From positions 7,750,001 through 7,814,000 of the forward strand of contig NZ_CP029378.1 in assembly GCF_003268675.1 (NCBI RefSeq): a stretch of 64,000 bases of DNA, written 5' to 3'. The translations under genes were made by a program, and so were the position numbers. This DNA comes from Streptomyces bacillaris. Its GTDB lineage: Bacteria > Actinomycetota > Actinomycetes > Streptomycetales > Streptomycetaceae. The notes under the pieces were generated by a model, which ran no database searches, was not told where the DNA came from, and saw only the letters and a list, made by a program, of their open reading frames with translations. Positions 28,401 to 35,336 of the stretch are shown one piece after another (within the stretch, counting starts at the first letter, position 1; each line of letters starts with the position of its first letter).

Positions 28401-28930
28401 ACCTGCCGCCACGGGGCGAGGAGCTGCTCGGCCATGTCCGGGCGGCCACCGGCCAGCGCCCGCAGCGGCTCCGACGCCGGACCGAGCAGCACCACCAGCC
28501 CCTCCCCCCCGTACCGGCCGAGCACCTCCCACGAAGCCGCCGGCGGCGCCCCCGCGGCGAAGGCCTCCGCGTGCATGGCAGACACCATCCGGCACAGCCG
28601 CGCCCACCCGGCACCGTTCCGGGCGAGGAGCGTGGCCCGGAACGTTGCCTCGGCTACGTGCGCACCGCCCCGCACCGGGGAACGCCGGCGGGCCTCGACC
28701 GCGGGCACATGAGGGGCGATGCCGAGGTCGACGCCGAACAGCGGCTTCACCCCGGCGGCTGTGGCGGCCTTCGCGAAGCGCACCGTGCCGACGACCGTGT
28801 CGCGGTCGGTCAGCGCCAGCGCACCGATCCCGCGCTCGGACGCCCGCGCGACGAGGTCATGGGGGTGCGAGGCACCGTAGCGGGCCGAAAACCCACTACA
28901 GACATGCAGGTGAGGGACGCTTTCCCGCAT
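25484..28930 (-). CDS. dnaE2: error-prone DNA polymerase III alpha subunit
   Basis: A 1148-residue C-family polymerase. An N-terminal PHP domain starts HLHVCSGFSARYGASHPHDL. The polymerase palm has SLPDIDIDVE near residue 425, with the catalytic Asp pair. A C-terminal OB-fold (VLVAGVRASTQTPPIASGKR, IIFVTLEDGSGLVDLAFFED) follows. Length and the lack of a long C-terminal extension fit DnaE2, the SOS translesion polymerase, rather than the replicative enzyme. The ATG at 28930 has CGGAGGG five bases upstream; the frame stays open to 29131 across the intron boundary, which cannot be coding. LexA-like boxes lie just upstream and imuB overlaps downstream. Confidence 0.9.
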   Translation of the reverse strand: MRESVPHLHVCSGFSARYGASHPHDLVARASERGIGALALTDRDTVVGTVRFAKAATAAGVKPLFGVDLGIAPHVPAVEARRRSPVRGGAHVAEATFRATLLARNGAGWARLCRMVSAMHAEAFAAGAPPAASWEVLGRYGGEGLVVLLGPASEPLRALAGGRPDMAEQLLAPWRQVAGGGLGLEIVCWGLSGTGSGSVRLAAHTLALADRLGVPAVLTNAVRYADRSQHRVADVLDAARLLRPVDRRRLDCGERWLKGGPAMTEIAERVAAAHGGGRARAVRLLADTVAVAEACEVDPVRDLGLGVPHFPEPSVVGAEAGAGGAMRLLRQRCESGMAARGLDRDRRSMDQLDYELGVIGRLHYEPYFLAVAQVVADVRDMGIRVAARGSGAGSMVNHSLFVATANPLEHNLLFERFLSERRASLPDIDIDVESARRLEVYDKIIDRFGRDRVAVTGMPETYRARHALRDTGLALGITPATVDRIAKSFPHIRACDIRSALSELPELRELAAEAGRYGPLWELAESLDALPRGIAMHPCGVILSNTSLLDRLPVQPTPGGEYPMLQADKDDVEDLGLLKLDVLGVRMQSAMAHAITEIRRTTGRVIDLDNPDHVPLDDRFAFALIQASDTVAMFQLESPGQQDLVGRLQPRGPQDVIADISLFRPGPVQGGMPALYIAARHGATPTYPHPDLEPVLRDTYGVTIWHEQIIDILAVMTGCDRALGEVARRALSDKERLPRVEAWFRQQAGARGYGPGVLDEVWSIVASFGAYGFCRAHAVAFAVPALQSAWLKAHHPAALYAGLLEHDPGMWPARVIVADARRHNVPVLPVDINASQPQYTVERTEKGWGVRISLSTVHGISEEEVARIAAGQPYTSLQDFYARAHPKLPTVERLISIGALDQLKGEATRRDLLLQATELHRQARTRPGPGQLPLTTTPHTAGASGLREMTARERLDAELGVLKIDVSRHLMEDHHRLLREIGATDAKHLRAMHPGHRVLVAGVRASTQTPPIASGKRIIFVTLEDGSGLVDLAFFEDSHERCAHTVFHHGVLLVRGTVEARGPRRTVVGEMAWDLDELATARATHGPQAVLDLLGQAPAPTPAEPAAGRTIPDGTAGARLHPWSDLQPAGTRSADLTRFGHRSQGSAG

Positions 28931-28990
28931 GGCACCCTCCGCCCCTAACCCCCAAAGCGTTACTAATCGAACTCTTCTCCATCGACTGTA

Positions 28991-29006
28991 TCGAACATTA
29001 ATTCGA
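28991..29006. promoter_or_regulatory. LexA (SOS) box upstream of dnaE2
   Basis: TCGAACATTAATTCGA matches the Gram-positive/actinobacterial LexA consensus TCGAAC-N4-GTTCGA with one mismatch (A for G). It lies about 60 bases upstream of the dnaE2 start. A further GTTCGA half-site occurs nearer the gene (as GAGTTCGATTAG on the dnaE2 strand). SOS control of dnaE2-imuB is established in mycobacteria. Confidence 0.7.
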
Positions 29007-29013
29007 ACACGCG
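29003..29013. promoter_or_regulatory. left half of a second LexA box split by the group II intron
   Basis: TCGAACACGCG ends at the intron's 5' boundary; TTCGATG resumes at 30929. Joining 29013 to 30929 gives TCGAACACGCGTTCGA, a perfect consensus LexA palindrome. It shares bases with the neighbouring box at 28991-29006. This is observed sequence; that it was once one operator is inference. Confidence 0.65.
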
Positions 29014-29586
29014 GTGCGCCACGAACGTTGAAAGGGGCTTTATGTAGGTAGCTCTCGAAAACGGTGCTGTGCAAGAGATGAAGGAAGGCCCTTCGGAATC
29101 GCCCTGCGGGGGAGGTTCCAAACCGCCACATGCTGCGGAAGTGGTAACGCGACCGTGGTTAGCGATGTGGAAAAAGGCGTCCGTGAGGCGTCAGGTAGGG
29201 ATTAAGAAGGCGAACGCAAGTGAACCACTGCTGAAGTGTCGTTATCGATTTTAAGTGGCATCAAAACCGGCGGGTGTCGTGTGTCCCCCGGGATGAGTCT
29301 GGCGGAAACCCGTTTACTGGCCAGGTGGTGTCCGGCACGTAGGTGGCGCGAGCTTAATCTGCTGCTCTTGCATGGAACGTGGGAAGGCCCGCCTCGACAC
29401 TGTCCCTTGTGGGCGAGAGGGAGCGCGCTGAGCGGATGAACCGCGAGGTGCTGAGTACCGAAGCGAGGCGGGCTGGCGGACCGGCCCGTAGTAGTGCTGA
29501 AGCCTCTGTAACGGAGGTGGAGCGAAGGGGCCGGGTCATCTGTAGCTATGTGTATTGGTCAACCGGACGTTCTCCGGGAGGAGCCT

Positions 29587-30840
29587 ATGGACAAGCTGAA
29601 ATCACCAAACAAGCCGTTTGATATCTCGAAGTGGGAAGTTCTGGAGGCTTACCGGGACGTCAAGAGGAATCAGGGAGCTCCGGGGGTGGACGATCAGTCC
29701 ATCGAGGACTTCGAGAAGGATCTCAAGGGGAACCTTTACAAGATCTGGAACCGAATGTCCTCGGGGACGTATTTTCCGCCAGCGGTACGCGCCGTGGAAA
29801 TTCCGAAACAGCATGGCGGCACAAGGATGCTTGGCATCCCAACCGTCTCGGACAGGGTCGCGCAGACCGTCGTGGCTCGGCACCTGGGAATTCGAGTGGA
29901 GCCTGTATTCCACGAGGACTCATACGGGTATCGGCCCCGCAAGTCGGCACTGCACGCTATCGAGACCTGCCGGCAGCGCTGCTGGAAGCGCGACTGGGTG
30001 ATCGATCTCGACATCCAGAAGTTCTTCGACAGCGTCCGATGGGACCTCGTTGTCAAGGCTGTGGAGGCGCACACGGATGCCGTATGGGTGAAGTTATACG
30101 TTGAGCGATGGCTCCGCGCCCCGCTTCAACTGCCCGACGGCACCTTGCAGAAGCGTGACCGGGGAACCCCGCAAGGGTCCGCGGTCTCACCCGTGTTGGC
30201 AAACCTGTTCATGCACTACGCCTTCGACCGCTGGCTGAACCGGACTTACCCGGGGATCCAGTTCGAACGGTACGCGGATGACGCAGTTGTGCACTGCGTT
30301 TCCGAGCACCAGGCCCACGAGGTCCTCGAGGCTCTGGAAAACAGGATGGAAGAGGTCGGGCTGCGACTGCACCCCGACAAGACCCGGATCGTGTACTGCA
30401 AGGACGGTAAACGGCGCGGCTCTCATGAGCACACGTCGTTCACCTTCCTCGGCTACACGTTCCAAGCCCGCTCGGCCCGGAACAGGAAGCTCCAGGTGAA
30501 CTTCACCAGCTTCCTGCCCGGGATCAGCAAGGACGCCCTGAAGAAGATCAGCAGAGAAGTCCGCTCCTGGCGACTTCACATGCGGATGCACATGACGTTT
30601 CACGAGCTCGCCCGGTGGATCAACCCCATCGTGCGTGGCTGGATGCAGTATTACGGGGCGCACTACCGCACCTTGCTGCACCCCCTCCTCCAGCGCATCA
30701 ACACCTACCTGCTGCGCTGGATCCGCAAGAAGTACCGACGGCTCCGGGCGTTCAGAAGCGCCCACGCGTGCTGGCTACGTATCACCCGCCAACACCCGAG
30801 GCTCTTTGCCCAGTGGGCATGGACCCCGACGTTCTGGTGA
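29587..30840 (+). CDS. ltrA: group II intron reverse transcriptase/maturase
   Basis: A 417-residue intron-encoded protein. The RT domain shows all blocks: SYGYRPRKSALHA, the IDLDIQKFFDSV palm strand, RGTPQGSAVSPVLANLF and the catalytic YADD at 229-232. The C-terminal maturase (domain X, GIIM-type) spans ARWINPIVRGWMQYYGAHYR to WAWTPTFW at the end. There is no HNH endonuclease domain, so insertion would rely on reverse splicing at replication forks, as for other En-minus introns. The ATG at 29587 follows GGGAGGAG; upstream in-frame ATG at 29548 lacks one. Confidence 0.93.
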   Translation: MDKLKSPNKPFDISKWEVLEAYRDVKRNQGAPGVDDQSIEDFEKDLKGNLYKIWNRMSSGTYFPPAVRAVEIPKQHGGTRMLGIPTVSDRVAQTVVARHLGIRVEPVFHEDSYGYRPRKSALHAIETCRQRCWKRDWVIDLDIQKFFDSVRWDLVVKAVEAHTDAVWVKLYVERWLRAPLQLPDGTLQKRDRGTPQGSAVSPVLANLFMHYAFDRWLNRTYPGIQFERYADDAVVHCVSEHQAHEVLEALENRMEEVGLRLHPDKTRIVYCKDGKRRGSHEHTSFTFLGYTFQARSARNRKLQVNFTSFLPGISKDALKKISREVRSWRLHMRMHMTFHELARWINPIVRGWMQYYGAHYRTLLHPLLQRINTYLLRWIRKKYRRLRAFRSAHACWLRITRQHPRLFAQWAWTPTFW

Positions 30841-30852
30841 TCAAGATGACAA

Positions 30853-30887
30853 GAGCCGTGTAACGGGAGACCGTTACGCACGGTTCT
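30853..30887 (+). ncRNA. group II intron domain V
   Basis: GAGCCGTGTAACGGGAGACC followed by GTTACGCACGGTTCT folds into the 34-35-nt catalytic hairpin with the AGC triad near its base and a GAGA-type tetraloop region. Domain VI (30888-30926) follows with a GCCCGGGGG/CCCCCGGGC stem and the expected branch-point side. Confidence 0.85.
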
Positions 30888-31066
30888 GTGGGAGCCCGGG
30901 GGTGCGATTCCCCCGGGCCACCCGACAGTTCGATGCAGGTGAATCTCGGCCACAGGGTGGATGCGACTGAGCGCGATGGTTGGCGCGGGAGCACCCTGAG
31001 TGGGGTGTGCCGGGCAGTCTGGGCCCCGCCGGGGAGGCCCTTCACGCCGGGTGCGACTCTGGGCGG

Positions 31067-31852
31067 ATGCACGAGACAGCTGCAGCTCTGGCGACCGCTC
31101 AGTGGCCCCTCACCGCGGGCCGGGAAGCCGACTGGTTGCGGGACCTGACCTCCGATGACGGACTGACGGGGTTCATGCCGCCAGCGCTGCCCGACGCGGT
31201 CTGGGTGCTTCACTCCATGTACGAGCACGAGCTCGGACCGACGGGCATGTCCTACGTCGAGTACGAGCGGCGCGTGCTCCTGGGCGGCGGGCCTGAGATC
31301 GTCCCAGGTCTGGACCCGGCAGACGTGATGGACGCGGTCCCCGGTGAGCACCCCGGACCTCATTGGCGCCGACTGCGATGGACGGAGCTCGCGCGCCGGA
31401 TCGGTGACCCGACCGTGCCTGAGGGACGCCTGCCGTGCAACAGCTCTTTCCCCTCGATCGCGCCGCGCCCCTGGCCGGTCGGGATCCAGGTCCCGTCCGA
31501 AGGCGGCATGGACCGGGCCGCCTGGAATCGCCTGATCACGATCCTCACCGAGCGCAGCCCGCAGGGCCCCGACACCCCCTGCCTGGCCTACTACAGCCCG
31601 CTGCTGCATGGAGCCGATGACTTCGACAACCTGCACATCCGCACCGGCACGCTCGCGGACGCCCACGTGCTGTACGACCACCCTGAGGAGGACGGCTGGA
31701 GCCCGTCCAACCTCTGGCCGTGGGACCAGTCCTGGGTGCTGTGCACGGACTACGACCTCTGGGCCACCAAGGTGGCCGGCCCGACCGCGCTGATCGAAGC
31801 CCTCCTCAACGACGGGGACCTCGAAGCCGTACGGCTTCCATGGGCTACCTGA
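31067..31852 (+). CDS. hypothetical protein
   Basis: A 261-residue soluble protein starting MHETAAALATAQWPL. Tryptophan- and proline-rich; notable segments are LPDAVWVLHSMYEHELG, SYVEYERRVLLGGGPEIVPG and PSNLWPWDQSWVLCTDYDLW near the end. No signal peptide, membrane helix or catalytic motif recognised. The pattern recalls Streptomyces DUF proteins with an acidic C-terminal domain, but I cannot name it. It starts 134 bp after the intron's end, so before insertion it probably shared the intergenic region with dnaE2 and could have been under the same LexA boxes. Confidence 0.65.
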   Translation: MHETAAALATAQWPLTAGREADWLRDLTSDDGLTGFMPPALPDAVWVLHSMYEHELGPTGMSYVEYERRVLLGGGPEIVPGLDPADVMDAVPGEHPGPHWRRLRWTELARRIGDPTVPEGRLPCNSSFPSIAPRPWPVGIQVPSEGGMDRAAWNRLITILTERSPQGPDTPCLAYYSPLLHGADDFDNLHIRTGTLADAHVLYDHPEEDGWSPSNLWPWDQSWVLCTDYDLWATKVAGPTALIEALLNDGDLEAVRLPWAT

Positions 31853-31938
31853 CCGGCCGGGGGGCGGAGCTGTGCATCGGAGTTGTCCATCCGCGCCATC
31901 TGCCGTGCTCAGTCACAGTGGCGCGCATGGACTTGCTT

Positions 31939-31962
31939 ATTGGTAACCTATGGATTACCAAT
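31939..31962. promoter_or_regulatory. operator palindrome of the ArsR-type regulator
   Basis: ATTGGTAA-CCTATGGA-TTACCAAT is a perfect 8-bp inverted repeat with an 8-bp centre, ending 5 bases before the regulator's ATG. Size and position fit an ArsR/SmtB-family dimer site that would block transcription of the regulator-SRPBCC pair. Confidence 0.75.
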
Positions 31963-31967
31963 GAGTG

Positions 31968-32345
31968 ATGGACCCGTTCGTCGCCCTGGCCGACCCCGTA
32001 CGCCGTGATCTGCTGCGCGCCCTTGCCTCGGGCCCGGCCCGGGTGGTGGACCTTGCGGCACGGCATCCGATCAGTCGGCCCGCGGTGAGCAAGCATCTGC
32101 GGCTACTCACCGAGGCAGGGCTGGTCACGGCCGAGGACCGCGGTCGCGAGCGCCATTACGCGCTCGCCCGCCCGGGTCTCGCCCCGGTCCGCGCCCTGCT
32201 CGACGAGCTCAGCGGGCGCCGTCCCCCGATCCCCGAGAGTGCCTTCGACGCCCTCGACCTGGAAGTCCGCAGGACCGTCCACGACCGCCGGGCCGGCAAA
32301 GACGCCGCTCCCGGTACCGGAAGACCTCAGGAGGAATCCGCATGA
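31968..32345 (+). CDS. ArsR-family transcriptional regulator
   Basis: A 125-residue winged-helix repressor: DPVRRDLLRALASGPARVVD, recognition helix ISRPAVSKHLRLLTEAGLV, wing AEDRGRERHYALA. It lacks the metal-binding Cys motif (ELCVCDL), so it belongs to the non-metal subgroup that is often paired with an AHSA1/SRPBCC gene. The start codon lies five bases after the palindromic operator, implying autoregulation and a very short leader. It overlaps the SRPBCC gene by 4 bp (ATGA). Confidence 0.9.
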   Translation: MDPFVALADPVRRDLLRALASGPARVVDLAARHPISRPAVSKHLRLLTEAGLVTAEDRGRERHYALARPGLAPVRALLDELSGRRPPIPESAFDALDLEVRRTVHDRRAGKDAAPGTGRPQEESA

Positions 32346-32851
32346 CCAGCACCCCCACCGGCCGTCGCGTGACCGTCGACGGCCGGGACAGCATCGCCTT
32401 CGACCGCACCTTCCGGGCCGGCATCGAGGACGTCTGGGCGGCGGTCACCGAGTCGGACCGTCTGGCCCGGTGGATCGGCGAATGGACCGGCGACCCGTCG
32501 ACCGGCTCGGTCGACTTCCGGATGCTCTACGAGGGCGACGAGCACCAGGCCGAGGTCTTCACCATCCAGGAGTGCCAAGCCCCTCGCCGTCTGGTCCTCA
32601 TCTCGCAGGTGCCCGGTGAGGAAACCGTCTGGCACATGACGCTCACGCTCGCCGAGCACGAGGGCGCCACGGCCCTCACCTTCACGCAGTCCGTCGGCGA
32701 CGACCCGGCGATGGCGGGCGGAGTGGGTCCCGGCTGGGACTACTACCTCGACCGGCTCGTCGCCGCCGAGACCGGCGGCGACCCGGCATCCGTCGACTTC
32801 AGCGACTACCACCCGGTCCACACACAGCACTACCTCGACATGTTCAGCTGA
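32342..32851 (+). CDS. SRPBCC/AHSA1-family ligand-binding protein
   Basis: A 169-residue START/Bet v1-like protein (AHSA1 family). Core features are FDRTFRAGIEDVWAAVTESD, RLARWIGEWTG and GPGWDYYLDRLVAAE, the usual N-terminal strand, helix and C-terminal long helix lining a hydrophobic cavity. Such ArsR-AHSA1 pairs are common in actinobacteria; the ligand is generally unknown. Translationally coupled to the regulator through an ATGA overlap. Confidence 0.88.
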   Translation: MTSTPTGRRVTVDGRDSIAFDRTFRAGIEDVWAAVTESDRLARWIGEWTGDPSTGSVDFRMLYEGDEHQAEVFTIQECQAPRRLVLISQVPGEETVWHMTLTLAEHEGATALTFTQSVGDDPAMAGGVGPGWDYYLDRLVAAETGGDPASVDFSDYHPVHTQHYLDMFS

Positions 32852-32958
32852 GCCCGACGAGCCGCGATGTACCAGCCGGACGCTTGCCGGGTGGCCAGGC
32901 GGGAGCACAGAGCGTCCTGCTGCTTCCACCCCGCCTCAACCGCCCGCCCGGCGCGCTT

Positions 32959-33912
32959 TCAGGCCAGGTTGTCGTGGGTGAGGTCGGGGCGTAGCCGGTG
33001 CCAGGAGGGGTGGCGCAGGCGGCCGGCGCGGGTGCGGGAGGTGTAGCGGACCTCGCCGGTGAGCAGGGGGAGTACCCACCGGGCACCGGCCGCCGGGGGC
33101 GGCTGCGTGAACGGGCAGATGTCGCTGGCCGCGGCCTGGAGGAGGGCGGCGAGGCGGGTGCGTTCGGCCTGGCTCCAGCCGGTGCCGACGCTGCCCGCGT
33201 AATGCAGAGATCCGTCGCGTCGTTCGCCGACCAGAACGGCCCCGGGCAGGCCGGTCAGCCGCCCGCGTCCGGGGACCCACCCGCCGATCACGACATCGGC
33301 GAGGCGGTGGACCTTGATCTTCACCCAGGTCTTCGAGTGTGCCCCGGGCTCGTACCGGGAGGTGAGTTGCTTCGCGATCAGCCCCTCCAGCCCGGCGTCC
33401 TTGGCCATCTCCCATGCCTCGGTCCCGTGCCCGGTGATCGCCGCGGGTGTTGACCAGGAGGGCCCGGCGAGCCCGAGACCTTCCAGCAGTTCCCGCCGCT
33501 CCGCGTACGGCAGCCCGGTCAGGAGCCGGCCGTCGAGGTGCACGGCGTCGAAGAGCATCAGGTGGGCGGGCACCCGGCTCGCCATCCGCGCGGCCTTTGC
33601 GGGGGCGCTGGCGAGGCCCATCCGCTGCTGGAGGCGTTCGAAGTCGCTGCGGCCCTGATCGTCGAGTGCGACGATCTCCCCGTCCAGCACGGTGCTGCGT
33701 GCGCCGAGTGCCCCGGCGAGGGGGAGGAGTTCGGGGTAGGCGGCGGTGATGTCCGTACCTGAACGAGCGCGCAGGAGGATGGTGCCGTCGCCCGGCAGGT
33801 AAACCATGGCCCGCTGGCCGTCCTGCTTCACCTCGAACGCCCACCGGTCCTCCACCCCCGCCGACGGCAGCGGGCCGGGCGTTGCGAGCATCGGCTCGAT
33901 CCTCGGCAGCAC
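32959..33912 (-). CDS. ATP-dependent DNA ligase (LigD ligase-domain type)
   Basis: A 317-residue ligase with adenylation and OB domains. The nucleotidyl Lys is in FEVKQDGQRAMVY (KxDG); further motifs are LDGEIVALDDQGRSDF, EGLIAKQLTSRY and KTWVKIKVH. It has no polymerase or nuclease domain. It should seal breaks handled by Ku in NHEJ. It starts 22 bp after the ku stop in the same direction; GTG 33912 (MLPRIEPMLATPG) or the ATG at 33891 are both possible starts. Confidence 0.9.
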   Translation of the reverse strand: MLPRIEPMLATPGPLPSAGVEDRWAFEVKQDGQRAMVYLPGDGTILLRARSGTDITAAYPELLPLAGALGARSTVLDGEIVALDDQGRSDFERLQQRMGLASAPAKAARMASRVPAHLMLFDAVHLDGRLLTGLPYAERRELLEGLGLAGPSWSTPAAITGHGTEAWEMAKDAGLEGLIAKQLTSRYEPGAHSKTWVKIKVHRLADVVIGGWVPGRGRLTGLPGAVLVGERRDGSLHYAGSVGTGWSQAERTRLAALLQAAASDICPFTQPPPAAGARWVLPLLTGEVRYTSRTRAGRLRHPSWHRLRPDLTHDNLA

Positions 33913-33934
33913 GGCACCAGCAGCACGGGGAGGG

Positions 33935-34837
33935 TCAGGAGGCACTGCGCTTCTTCGCGGCCGTCTTCTTCGCCGTCTTCTTCGCCGGTGTCTTCTTCCT
34001 GGGGGACTTCTTCGACGGCCGCATCTCGTGCACGGTGGCGTCCTCGCCATCCTCCCCGCGGGACTCCTTCGCGGCCTTGACGGAGGCGTTCAGGGCGGCC
34101 ATCAGGTCCACGACCTCGCCCTTCTCCCTACCCTCGTCCTCGGCCGGGGCGGGCAGGGGCTGGCCCTCCGCCTTCGCGGCGATGATGTCTTCCAGGGCCT
34201 CGCGGTATTCGTCATGGAACCCGGACAGGTCCTCGATCGTCATCCGCTCGGCCAGCTGGAGTGCCTGCTCGATCTCCTCCTCGCCTACCTCGACCTCGCG
34301 CGGGGCCAGCTCGTCCGGGTTGCGGACCTCGTCGGGCCACTTCATCGAGTGCAGCACGATCGCACCCTCGCGGATGCGCAGCAGACCCAAGCGCTCACGG
34401 CCGTGCCACGCGAACTTCGCCACCGCGACCTTCGAGGACCGCTCCAGCGCTTTGCGCAGCAGCGTGTAGGGTTTCGCGGCTACCTGTCCGTCGGCGGCGA
34501 GGTAGTAGGAGTCGCTGATGCGGACGGGGTCGATCGTGTCGGCGTCGACGAACGCGGCGATCTCGATCGCTTTCGCCGTCGGCAGCGGCATCTGCTCCAG
34601 CTCTTCGTCCGTCACCGGGACCGTCTGGTCCTTCGCGATCTCGTAGCCCTTGCCGATCTCGTCCTGCGACACCACCTGATCGTCGAGCTCGCAGACCTTC
34701 CGCGTCCGCACCCGCCCCATGTCCGCGAGATGCACCCGGTGGAAGTGGACGTCGTGGTCCTCGGTCGCGGACACGATCTTCACGGGGATCGTGACCAGCC
34801 CGAAGCTGATGGCACCGGCCCACAACGGTCGCGGCAT
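33935..34837 (-). CDS. ku: non-homologous end-joining protein Ku
   Basis: A 300-residue bacterial Ku. The core starts MPRPLWAGAISFGLVTIPVK and includes RVCELDD-type segment (KVCELDDQVVSQDEIGKGYE) and a LLRIREGAIVLHSMKWPDEV strand. The C-terminal 40 residues are a Lys/Ala tail (KKTPAKKTAKKTAAKK) that binds DNA non-specifically in actinobacterial Ku. The homodimer encircles DNA ends and recruits the ligase encoded next. GGAGG precedes the ATG at 34837; the longer open frame to 35338 is not Ku-like. Confidence 0.93.
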   Translation of the reverse strand: MPRPLWAGAISFGLVTIPVKIVSATEDHDVHFHRVHLADMGRVRTRKVCELDDQVVSQDEIGKGYEIAKDQTVPVTDEELEQMPLPTAKAIEIAAFVDADTIDPVRISDSYYLAADGQVAAKPYTLLRKALERSSKVAVAKFAWHGRERLGLLRIREGAIVLHSMKWPDEVRNPDELAPREVEVGEEEIEQALQLAERMTIEDLSGFHDEYREALEDIIAAKAEGQPLPAPAEDEGREKGEVVDLMAALNASVKAAKESRGEDGEDATVHEMRPSKKSPRKKTPAKKTAKKTAAKKRSAS

Positions 34838-35052
34838 CTCTTCCACCTCCAGGACCCTGCGCCGCTGCTCGGCGAGGGAGCCGCCCAGCTGAGGCGCTCG
34901 GGCTGCCACGTCGTACTCCTGATCCTCACGCGGGGCAGGGGAGCCCGCATCTCCACCCTGGTGCCGACAGCAGGTGACCGGTCCACGTTCCGATGCCTGG
35001 GGGAGCGGCCGGCTAGGGGAAGCGTTCCTGCGGTCAACCTCTCGCCTCGCGT

Positions 35053-35181
35053 GCCTTCGGGGGCTGGGGCCGCGACGAAGCGGGTGGGTCCGGCTTTGGC
35101 CGAGCCGGGCACGCCGCGGGGTGGGAGCAGGTGTAGGCGGCGCACAGCCAACAAGTTCTCGAGGCCGCGGCCCCAGTACAT
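35053..35181 (-). pseudogene. relic of a second imuB-like gene
   Basis: Forty-three codons read YWGRGLENLLAVRRLHLLPP then RGVPGSAKAGPTRFVAAPAP. They align with residues about 57-101 of the 24477 ImuB-like protein (TYWGRDAEGLVAVLRLRLLA, LHGVACSAGAGPTRSIAAIA); the DNA also aligns. The fragment has no start or downstream part. It lies in the otherwise gene-poor 34838-35336 region upstream of ku, so a second Y-family gene once stood here. Confidence 0.65.
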
Positions 35182-35336
35182 TGGGGTACCGTGCCGCCTT
35201 GTTGAAGATCTGAGCCGAAAGGCATGGAACCTCGCCGTCGCGCTTCTGTCTAAAGCGTTGGCCCCTGTGGAAGTCGCCTTGACCAGAGCGTTTGTGCAGC
35301 TGAGAGTGGAGCTCCTGATTGACTGGGGTGGGATGC

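Larger units (their letters stand above)
29014..30926 (+). mobile_element. group II intron with encoded maturase
   Basis: The element begins with GTGCGCC, the group II 5' consensus (GTGYG), and carries roughly 570 bp of structured RNA (domains I-IV) before the reverse-transcriptase frame. A textbook domain V at 30853-30887 and domain VI hairpin follow, ending CCGAC (consensus AY). The 3' border could be 30926 to 30928 because G residues are ambiguous. The ORF is intact, so the intron may be active. It lies upstream of dnaE2 in opposite orientation, outside any coding sequence, inside a LexA-type palindrome. Confidence 0.85.

Noticed and set aside
26546..28948. 800-codon plus-strand frame opposite dnaE2
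   Set aside because: Shadow of dnaE2; no motif, and the dnaE2 strand has clear catalytic motifs and a ribosome binding site.
29041..29586. Protein-coding gene in the 5' part of the intron
   Set aside because: Short open frames occur, but this is the structured RNA portion (domains I-IV) of the group II intron.
30888..30926. tRNA-like sequence (GGGTGCGATTCCCCC)
   Set aside because: It resembles a T-arm but belongs to the domain VI stem of the intron; no cloverleaf can be formed.
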